Of a stretch of 64,000 nucleotides of DNA, positions 22,738-31,893 are shown piece after piece (positions within the stretch are counted from its first letter, which is position 1; the number at the start of each line of letters is the position of its first letter). A program made the translations under genes and the position numbers. Source of the DNA: Mytilus galloprovincialis (lineage: Eukaryota > Mollusca > Bivalvia > Mytilida > Mytilidae); NCBI RefSeq assembly GCF_965363235.1, contig NC_134844.1, forward strand, positions 18,830,646 to 18,894,645, in the 5' to 3' direction. The notes beneath the pieces are model-generated. The model was not told the origin of the DNA. It searched no databases and saw only the letters and a program-made list of their open reading frames with translations.

Positions 22738-24855
22738 GTATTTTTCATTTTTATACAAAATAATTATTAGGTCATTTTAAATTTGAATGTCAAATATTTC
22801 TTGTACTTAATCGATGATTTATAAAAGCACTGAAAGGTAAAAAGTGAAAACTAAAAATTAAAGATAGCCTTGTATAAGTATATAAAAGAAGATGTGGTAT
22901 AATTGCCAATGAGACAACTCTCCACAAGAGAATGACACAGAAATTAACAACTATAGATCACTGTACGGCCTTCAACAATGAGCAAAGCCCATACCGCATA
23001 GTCAGCTATAAAAGACCCTGAAATGTATGTACAAAAAAATAACGAAAAACAAATATGTAACACACAAACAAACGACAACCAATGAATTACAGGCTGTTCA
23101 CCTGGGTATAGGCACATACAGACAGATTTTGGTAGGGTTAAACATGTAAGCGGGATCCTAACCCTTCTCCTAACCTGGGACAGTGGTATCGTAGTACAAC
23201 ATAAGAACGAACTATAAAAATCAGTTGAAAATGGCTTTACTCATCAGATGGACAAAAATACAAGTTGACGTGGCCGGGTACTTATACATCCCAATAACAA
23301 AAAGACAGTTAACTGACAGCTAGTTCAATGCCACTAAACACTTATAAAAAGATCATGCATCTAAGACTAAATTATCAATCCGTACACATAGGGTATCAGA
23401 AGGCAATACTATGAATTGAAGATATAATTGTAATTGTTCTAACTAAAACTATGAATTGAAAAGATATTATTGTTGTTGTTTCAACTAAAATGATGTCTTA
23501 AAAAGATGTCTCCAATTTTGAATATAACTTTAACAATGACATCATTGATATTTAAGGAACAGATATTAGATTAATACACCGTGCACAATTTATACAATTT
23601 TCATGACAATTTATTAATTAAGGTTATACCAACAAAAATCATTTTGTAACTCGAATATCGGAGTATATATTTTATTGAAATACTCATAGGTAGAATGAAT
23701 GTAAAGTTGTGATCAATGCACAATATTTTGTGGTTATTTAAAGAAGAGATAAAATCTGGAAAATTGATATATAATAATATATATCGTGCCAACCACATAA
23801 GGTTTTTGATTCATTCTGTTTCTTTTTTTTAGAGTGTTCATGAAAACAAAATGTATTGTCTAGAAGGATGATAATATTTACTTAAGAGTCATTAAATTCG
23901 ATACAATTAGAAATAGCATAACAAGTCTGAATATAAAACTAATACGTAAACATAATAGCATGACATAACTAACAAATAATATCAAAACCTAGGGAAAATG
24001 CGTAGCAAAAATTTAGTTCTTTACATTTCTACTTTATTTTTATTTAAAAGGTATTTAATAAAAAGAATAGCTAATCTAATAATTGTAAAATAGTCACGAA
24101 GGGGGGACAGTCAAACCTCATAGATAGAAAATAAACTGACAACGCAATGGCTAAAAAAAAAAGTACAGAAGACACAACATAGAAAACTCAACAAACACTA
24201 ACTATTAACTCATCACAGATACTATACGAACATTCTTGAATATTTGTGTTGTTCAGTCATTCTTTAAATATGTTTCCATACTTAAAAATATGTTTTTATT
24301 CTATAATTGGTTTTCTATTGGATTCAATTATCAAATTTGTTATGTGAACTAAATCCAGCTATGTCATCCAAGATTAAAATGTATCCAGTTTTACTATTTT
24401 TGCATAATAAAACAAACAAATACATTTAATAACAAAACAACATATATTTTTTAGATATGTTGAAAGAAAGACCAGCATTCTTCGCATTTGTCAAGGGTAA
24501 TCATGTTACATTCACTGGTCATGACATTTTGAAATTTGGTGATGTGAAAACAAACATAGGGAATCACTACGACGCTACCACTGGACATTTTACAGCTCCA
24601 AAACCAGGATTGTATGAAATATCTTGTCTTCTGTATGGGGTAACAGCCTCCAGAGTCACCTTCCAGGTACACAAAAACAGTCAGGTTTTTGCCTATGGAT
24701 TTACACCTGGCAGAGAATATAATTCCAACACTGTATCTCTACTGATGGAGTTGACAAAAGGAGACAAGGTATATGTCAAACATCGAATTCCAGGAAGGAG
24801 AGAAACTGTCCAAGGCAACAAACATTCATATTTTTCTGGCCGTCTTCTGCAATAA
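22644..24855 (+). CDS. Secreted C1q-domain protein 2 (two exons)
   Basis: Exon 1 (22644-22737) and exon 2 (24455-24855) join at a phase-1 boundary that forms one Asp codon, exactly as in the first C1q gene. The predicted protein is 164 residues: a signal peptide (about 1-17), a short linker, then a C1q domain of about 132 residues. There is no collagen or obvious coiled-coil region. The C1q exon is very close to that of gene 1, but the signal-peptide exons differ, so the N-termini have diverged faster or were exchanged. A canonical AATAAA lies at 24885-24890, about 30 bp after the stop. The role is probably secreted pattern recognition; this is inferred from the family. Confidence 0.9.
22885..23190 (+). 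repeat. Dispersed repeat (AATGAGCAAAGCCCATACCG)
   Basis: Begins AAGATGTGGTATAATTGCCA and runs through CTGTACGGCCTTCAACAATG and GCATAGTCAGCTATAAAAG to AAACATGTAAGCGGGATCC. It lies in the intron of C1q gene 2. Confidence 0.6.
24108..24220 (+). repeat. Dispersed repeat fragment in C1q gene 2 intron
   Basis: GGGGACAGTCAAACCTCATA and AAATAAACTGACAACGCAAT match the family at 9525-9765. The rest of the intron from 23190 to 24454 shows no recognised feature. Confidence 0.5.
24455..24855 (+). CDS. C1q gene 2, exon 2 (C1q domain)
   Basis: Starts MLKERPAFFAFVKGNHVTF after acceptor ATTTTTTAG. Core HYDATTGHFTAPKPGLYE, C-terminus SYFSGRLLQ. Substitutions relative to gene 1 cluster at the start of the domain, around GVTASR versus GCGTSA, and in the charged loop before the last strand (RIPGRRE versus RHPNKKE). 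Confidence 0.92.
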
Positions 24856-24884
24856 AGTATCAAATGACTTAATCGAAAAGCTTC

Positions 24885-24890
24885 AATAAA
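24885..24890 (+). promoter_or_regulatory. Poly(A) signal of C1q gene 2
   Basis: AATAAA lies about 30 bp after the stop codon, followed by CTTGCTGTTCTTC. Position and sequence fit a normal polyadenylation signal. Confidence 0.6.
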
Positions 24891-24959
24891 ACTTGCTGTT
24901 CTTCTTTATGCTGCCTTGTTTTCAGTCTTTTTTTCCAAATGCAATCTGATGGAAATAGA

Positions 24960-25260
24960 TACCCTATGTCCACCCTTGGATTTGAAAGATCTAACGTTCT
25001 GTTTTACATTCTATTTAAAAGACCCTTTGGGACACTCTGGATTTGTCATAACGATGAAAGAGAGTTTCTATGTCCACCTTTTGATTTAAAGGATCTGACG
25101 TTCTGTTTAATATTCTGTTCAAAAGACCCTTTGGAACACCCTGAATTTGTCATAACGATGAAAAAAGAGACCCCTATGTCCATCCATTGATTTAAAGGAT
25201 CGGACCTTCTGTTTTACATTCTGTTTAGAAGACCTTTTGGAATTCACTGGCTTTGTGATA
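24960..25260. repeat. Three tandem units of about 105 bp after C1q gene 2
   Basis: CTATGTCCAC or a close variant recurs at about 24964, 25068 and 25173, each followed by GATTTGAAAGATCTAACGTT-like and AAAGACCCTTTGGGACAC-like boxes. A short ORF crosses the units but has no family features. Confidence 0.65.
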
Positions 25261-25529
25261 ATCATACACACCTTCATACACTTGATGGCCGATGTTCTTA
25301 TAACCAGAACAAAAACTAAATCAATCTTGTGAGATTCGTGACGCATGGACACCGGATCTGTATTTTAATGATATTGGTCCATATTTTACATACTTGTGAA
25401 TACAAACCTTTTGAGGTAAGATTCAGGAGTACAGTGGAGATCACTTCTAACCTCTCATCAAATCTGTCAGAATCTGTCAGGAGAACTGTTATTCTGACAC
25501 TTTTAATACAGTACTAGCTAGAACAGTGG

Positions 25530-25675
25530 GGTTCGTGTTGCTTATTCTTTAGTTTTCTATGTTGTGTCATGTGTACTATTTTTTGTCTGTTTGTCCTTTT
25601 CATTTTTAGCCATGGCGTTGTCAGATTATTTTCGATTTATGAGTTTGACTGTCCCTCTGGTATCTTTCGTCCCTC
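25530..25675 (-). repeat. Dispersed repeat (reverse copy) beside the CAGTTCTA array
   Basis: GGTTCGTGTTGCTTATTC, TAGCCATGGCGTTGTCAG and GTTTGACTGTCCCTCTGGTA are the reverse-strand form of the 9525-9765 family. Confidence 0.6.
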
Positions 25676-25677
25676 TT

Positions 25678-26205
25678 CTAGAACTGATTGAGACAGTTCT
25701 ACATAGAACTGATCCTGGCAGTTCTAAATAGAACTGATCCTGACAGTTCTAAATAGAACAGATCCTAACAGTTCTACCCTAGAACAGTTTTAGACAGTTC
25801 TACCTAGAACTGACAAAATCGTTGGTCAGTTCTACGACTATAGTAGTTCTAAGGCTAGAACAGTTCTACGATTAGAACTGATTTGGTCAGTTCTATGGCT
25901 AGAATTGATTTAGACAGTTCTATCCATATAACAGTTTAAGAACGTCATTTAGAACTGTTTTACAATTCAATGACAGGTTTGGTCAGTTCTACGGCTAGAA
26001 AAGTTTAGACAGTTTTGCTGACAGTTCTACGGTAAGCACTGATTAGGTCAGTTCTGCTGACAGTTTTACGGTTAGAAGTGATTTTGGTCAGTTCTGCTGA
26101 CAGTTCTACGACTAGAACTGATTTGGACAGTTCTACCTAGAATAGTTTTAGACAGTTCTACCCTAGAACTGATCCTGACAGTTTATAACAGTTCTATGAC
26201 ATATT
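25678..26205. repeat. Minisatellite of alternating CAGTTCTA / TAGAACTG
   Basis: More than twenty short, irregular units alternate CAGTTCTA with its reverse complement TAGAACTG across about 530 bp. Every unit is therefore potentially self-complementary. It interrupts the third GART-derived fragment. Confidence 0.8.
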
Positions 26206-26439
26206 ATTTTGACAGTTTTAATGAGAGGTCAGCAATAACAAATCCAGCTCGATTCCAACCACATCTTATCTTGTGAAAATACAGGTTTGTGTTGTTGTAA
26301 TGTCCTTTCAACACATGACTTGCACATATCATACAAATTAGAATCCAATAATTGATACATGGTCTGAAATTCAATACAGAAATGGTAATAATAGATCGAT
26401 AGAAATAGGGTAGCAGTGTTGCCATAACAAATTCTCACA

Positions 26440-27675
26440 CACCCTTTTTAAAGTAAAACAATAAAAATACCGAATTCCAAGGAAAATTCCAAGACGGAAA
26501 ATCCCATATCAAATAGCAAAATCTTAAACACATCAAACGAAAGGAAATCAACTGTCAAAGCATTTCCTTGTGTAGGAAATGGTGGATAGGATCTGGTCTT
26601 TTAGCTATATAAACATCTATCGTGTATGACAGTCGCATAACATTCCATTATATTGACAACAATGCGTGAACAGATATAAAATGTAAAAACGTAAAAAAAA
26701 AAATCAAAAATAGGGGTACATCAATCAACATTGTGTTATTAACACTATAAAAACAACAAATTTGTCAAGAATCAAAGCACTGTAAGCGCTGTAGGCAGTT
26801 AACCAAAAACCAAGGCAAACGTAATTATGAAAACTGTGTCAATGTTGCTTCAATTGTTTTTTAAATGAATATAAATGAACAAAAATTAAAAATTCATATA
26901 TTGTACATTTATAACTATTTAATGAATTAATTATTAAGGCAAATGGTTTATATTTTATCAGGGTTTTCAAAAGCAACGCAATATCAATGTATATGTTTTA
27001 TCGTGAGTCTGCAGTGGTACAAGTTCGCAATGATTGCAGTTGTTCTAGTTGGTAGTTTACGTTGGTATTAGTTGACTGCTAGTAGTACAAGTTGACTTAG
27101 TACGAGCTTGTAATAGTATGAATGGACTTGCTACCCTGGAAAGAAAACTGATTTTGTGTTCTACAGTACAAAGTATTATACACAAATCTGATCAGACAAA
27201 TGTTTACTACTACAGGGATCAAAGGGGAGGTCTGACAGACATGCCCATAGTAAATGTAAATGACCCCTACCTTCACGCCAAGTCCATTATGTCTAAAATT
27301 GGAATAATATGACAGGTGATTATAAAACAGTTGGTCAAACATTCTTGGGCTTGAAAGATTTAAGTTTTCTTTAAAATGAGCCATAAATGAAAAATTTTAA
27401 AGGATCAGAAATTATTCAAAATATAATTAAGTTAATTCTTTGAACCTACTCATTTTTTTGCATCAATAAATTATTTTATAATTAAACAAGACATAATTAT
27501 AACAGGATGCTGTGACGAAGTCTCCCAAACAAAGCTCCAATAATTATTCATTCCCATGGTCACCTGACATTGGGCAAAGTCTAGTACACATTGGTTAGGT
27601 CTAGTAAAGTGATATGCATATGTGACGCCTATGAGATTGACCTTGTATGTCATTCAAATCTTTTTGAAAAGACGC
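26440..27675. other. Intergenic stretch with one dispersed repeat
   Basis: Contains the reverse CCGTTTT-family repeat at about 26460-26560. A degenerate direct motif (AGTACAAGTTGACTTAGTAC and similar) occurs at about 27010-27115. No gene was recognised. Confidence 0.35.
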
Positions 27676-29225
27676 ACAATAAATATGGTTTAGGAGTTAG
27701 TCTCAATCGTTTACAAGTTCTCAAACACACACAGGAGGGGGTTGGGTGATCCCAATGACTACCCCTATATCTCATTTGATTTTTTATATAGTACAATACA
27801 TGAGTATATATGGTTTAGGAGTGGAGATACCGACCGTTTTCAAATTCTCAAACAGGAGTGGGTGGGATGACCCCAAGGACTCCCCTATATTTAATTTGAT
27901 TTGTTATATTGAACAATACATTAATATGTATATGGTTTAGGTTGGGGAACTCATCCGTTTCCGAGTTAACAAAGCGGGGGGGGGGGGTAGGGTGATCCCA
28001 GGGACTTCCCCTATATTTCATTTGAATAGTTATATTGTCCTATACATGAATATATATGGTTCAGGGGTGGGGATCTCGACCGTTTTCAAGTTCTCAAAAG
28101 GGAGGGGTAGGGTGACCACAGGGACTCCCCCCTATATTTCATTTGATTTGTTATATAGTCCCATACATGAGTATATATGGTTTAGAGGTGGGGATCTCGA
28201 CCGTTTCCAAGTCCTCAAACAGGAGGGTGTACAGTGACTCCAGGTGATCACCCTATACTTCACTTGATTTGTTATATTGTCCCAAACATTAATATATATG
28301 GTTTAGGGGTAGAGATCTCTACCGTTTTCAAATTCTCACACAGGAGGGGATTGGTGACCCCAGGGACCTCCCCTATATTTCATTTGATTTGTTATATTGT
28401 CCCATACATGGATAAATATGGTTAAGGGGTGGGGATCTCGACAGTTTCCAAGTTCTCAAACATGGGGAATACATAAATATATATGGTTTAGAAATAAAGG
28501 CAACAGTAGTATATCGCTGTTCAAAACTCATAAATCCATGGACAAAAAACAAAATCGGGGTAACAAACTAAAACCGAGGGAAACGCATTAAATATAAGAG
28601 GAGAACAACGACATAACACTAAAATGTAACACACATAGACAAAATCCCACGAGAATAACAAATATAACATATATATATAACATCAAAACCAAATACATGA
28701 ATTTTGGATAGACAAGTACCGTGACACGTCTTATCGCAATGTGAATTTACACTCAAAAATAAGAGAAAACAAACGACAGAACGTTATAATGTAATACACA
28801 CAGAAACGAACTATAATATAACAATGGCCATATTCCTGACTTGGTACAGGGCATTTTTAAAGGGAAAAAATGGTGGGTTGAACCTGGTTTAGGGTTGGGA
28901 TATTAACTGTTTCCACGTTCTCTAACAGGAGGGATTTTGGTGACCCCAGGGACTCCCCTATATTTCATTTGATTTGTTATATTGTCCCATGCTAGAATAT
29001 GTATGGTCTAGGGATGGGGACCTCGACCGTTTCCAAGTTTTCAAACAAGAGGTGATGAAGTGACCCCAGGGACTCCTTCTATATTTCATTTGATTTTTTA
29101 TATAGTCCCATACATGAATATATATATATATATGGTTATGGGGTGGTGACCTTGACCGTTTCCTAGTTCTCAAACAGGAGATGGTAGGGTGACCACTATG
29201 TTTCATTCAATTTGTTATATTGTCC
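27675..29225. repeat. Minisatellite of about 122 bp, ten units, interrupted
   Basis: A unit containing ATATATGGTTTAGGGGTGGG, TCTCGACCGTTT, TTCTCAAACAGGAGGG, GGTGACCCCAGGGACTCCCC and TATATTTCATTTGATTTGTT recurs at about 27686, 27811, 27932, 28056, 28178, 28299 and 28420, then at 28886, 29006 and 29137. The spacing is 120-125 bp. Apparent ORFs on both strands are repeat translations. Confidence 0.85.
28490..28885 (+). mobile_element. Dispersed element inserted in the 122-bp minisatellite
   Basis: Splits a unit: GGTTTAG precedes the insertion and GGTTTAG follows it, giving a possible 7-bp target duplication. The inserted sequence begins AAATAAAGGCAACAGTAGTA and ends with a TGGTGGGTTGAACCT segment. 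It is related to 17030-17300. Confidence 0.6.
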
Positions 29226-29412
29226 CAAACGTGAATATTATATTTATTCATTAAATAAAATAGTAAAATAAATAAAAAAGTTGACAGTTCCATTCTATCG
29301 ATTTCATCCTTCCATTGGGACTCTTCAGGATAACTGATGTAGTGTAGCTATAGGCGACGTCGTTAAGCAGGTTTGTGACGTTCCGGCATTGTTCGTTATT
29401 AAAATTCTCCGT

Positions 29413-30565
29413 ATTTAATTTCGATCGGAACGTTGTAAGAAATAATTCATGGAAGCCATAGATTTGTTGGAAATTTACACATGGCCTGGGCCGTGATATT
29501 CGAATTTTATCCTGAGCGTTAGCGAGGGATAAAATTAACGAATATCACGGCCCAGGCCATGTGTAAATTTACAACAAATTTATGGCTTCCATGAATTATT
29601 TCGATTCTAATAGGACAAATACGATCATTAAAAAACTGAAGCGATGATGGGTACATACCATGTGTGTGGCTGTTCTATTTTACCCACTGTTCGATAAATG
29701 TAATTTAATAAACCTGCATGAATGATTTCTTAACTAACCGCTAGAAAAAAAATGTGATTACTTTTTTTACTTCTCAGTAAACCCAACATTTGCAATTTTA
29801 GATTTGCATTTTTTATCGTAAGCTTCCGTCAAATTCACTGTTGACATGTTGTAACCAAGGAGCCGCCATGTTGACTTGCTGAAATCAGTAAATGTGCGAA
29901 TATTGCAATAGAACAGAAAACAAGCAACACCTACCTCAATACTTTATTTTAATGCAATTGTATCCGAGTTTAGAAGGTAAACGCAATAGAAAAACCTTCA
30001 GCTTTGACGTTTTCGTTCGTAGGATGACGTCATGTTTTGCAATGACGTTAATGCGCAAAAATCATTACTAGAATTTCGCGGAATTTTAATTTGTTTTGTT
30101 TTTGTCCATTTTTCCGTTCTCTAATGTGTAAATTCTTTTTGTTATGCATCAGAATCAGAATAAATGTTCTGTAGGGTTTTATTCAATTGTAATTGTTAAC
30201 ACAGCGAAATCCACAACCGTTTACACATAGGTTACAATACATGTGGATTTACGTGGGAGGCATATTTAAACAGCCATTTGTGTACATCTTAGTATAGATA
30301 TATCGAGAATTTTATCACGGTGTTGTTTACAAAGCGAAAGAAGCACGTCATATTAGAATATGAAATAACGTTCTATCTCTTTTCTCTCAAACTCCCCGGC
30401 AGTTCCAGTTCCGATCCGCATACGGTCCCGAATACTACTCTGGAGTAAAGGAAAATAGTTCCGGAACGGAAACGATCACTGTCCGGAGTTTGCTTTTCTC
30501 TATGCTTCATCCCATCTACAGAGATGGAACGTTATTTCATAACAACGTTCCGATCGAAATTAAAT
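29413..30565. mobile_element. Foldback-type element with nested inverted repeats
   Basis: Outer arms of 24 bp (29413-29436 and 30542-30565, containing AATTTCGATCGGAACGTTGT and its complement) enclose 1.1 kb. Just inside the left arm is a palindrome with arms of about 79 bp (29439-29601, including ATGGCCTGGGCCGTGATATT). Just inside the right arm is a second inverted repeat (30359-30541, including TATGAAATAACGTTC). No transposase ORF was seen, so it is probably non-autonomous. Confidence 0.75.
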
Positions 30566-30572
30566 CCAGAGA

Positions 30573-31890
30573 GCTGGCTACTGGGGTAGTGATAACCTCG
30601 GAAGGAAATCTTAACCAAGCAGTGTTGTTGATCCAGTGCATGTAAAAGCTTATAAACTATACACGACCTTTAATGTGGTATGCAAAACACGTGTGTCGTA
30701 TTCATAAGATTCATCAGTGGACATCAAATCAACACAGTTAGAAAGCCAAACATAATTACCCTTGAACATTAAAATGATTACTGAAGACATACATTGATGG
30801 CAAGCAGAATATACTGATCTTTACTACTGGAAAAGAAAATGTAACCACTGATATTCGACATGTGATGTCAGACTGATATCATCGTCAGAGGTATAATTAT
30901 AAAAAAACCAAACTCCGGGGAAAATTCAATCATCCCTTATCAAATGGCAAAATCGAAAGCTCAAACACATCAAACGAATGGATAACATATTCCTGACTTG
31001 GTACAGGTATTTTCGTAAGCGAAAAATAGTGGATTAAACCTAGTTTCATAGCTAGCTAAACTTTCACTTGTATAACTGTTGCATTAAATTTTCCTTTGAA
31101 AAGAAATCTACTAATTTTAATAATTATTTCATCAAAATTCAATTCTAGGGAAAGGGCTTTAACTGAACAAGGAAAAAAGCTAAAATCGTGAAAATACTTG
31201 ACCAGTAACTTGTCAAGATAAAACAATACACCAAATATCAAATCAATATCTTCAAGCATGAAGAATGTCTGGAAAACTGATTTGCCCGAATGATGGATGG
31301 ACAGACAGATGGACAGGCAGATGGACAGAGTGCAAACCTAAAGACCCCTTTTAATTTGTCAGTAGGTGACTAAAAAGTAGCCTAGATAATGAGGAGCTTC
31401 ATTTTAGAGACACTAAGTGATTTAGCCTAGTCATTTGTAAGTCTGTTTGGTATTTTTGGTGAACATTTTCATATCCATAAAGCATTAATAATAACAAAAT
31501 CTTGTCAGTTTTCAGATTCCTCTTTGGAAGTAAATTCTTCACAACCTTGTGATCTTTTGTAGATTAAATTGATTTGCTTGTTTTATCATTTCCCTAATCT
31601 TCAGTATTTTTTTGTACAAGGAATTGTTTTATGACTGCTATGAAAATACCATCCAACGGCAAACAAAAGATTGAAAAGTGAGTTGATTGTGGTCCATGTT
31701 GTCTACATCACAGATCAAATGAAAGGAAATGTGCCTATAGTGGTCATTGTCTTGTGTCCCTGCTCATTGTCTTGTGTCCCTGCTCATTGTCCACAACTAT
31801 CCGTTGCAGACTAAAAGTTGGAAAAATGAATCTATACCGATTACTGTATAGTCTCTATCTTCACAGTTTTTATTTGAATTTTTCAACGAA
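30573..31890. other. Intergenic stretch with dispersed repeats
   Basis: Contains a GCTGGCTACTGGGG-family repeat (30573-30740), a reverse CCGTTTT-family copy (30905-30990), a GGATGGACAGACAGATGGAC microsatellite (31290-31330) and a short direct repeat TGTCTTGTGTCCCTGCTCAT (about 31745-31790). No gene was recognised. Confidence 0.5.
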
Positions 31891-31893
31891 AGT

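Larger units (their letters stand above)
25258..26440 (-). pseudogene. Degenerate GART segment (GARS exon plus intron), copy 3, split by repeats
   Basis: 25258-25385 resembles the GART intron at 50950-51060 (GATGGCCGATGTT, AGAACAAAAACTA, GCATGGACAC). 26228-26345 corresponds to GART exon 51073-51241; its minus translation YDMCKSCVERTLQQHKPVFS mirrors the real YDVCKSCVDGTLKQHQPVFS. The match continues into the next intron (TGGTCTGAAATTCAATACAG). A dispersed repeat and the CAGTTCTA array interrupt it, and the first half of the exon frame is lost. Confidence 0.72.

Noticed and set aside
28234..29206. ORFs on both strands with repeated phrases such as SPIFHLICYIVPYM
   Set aside because: They are translations of the 122-bp minisatellite, not genes.
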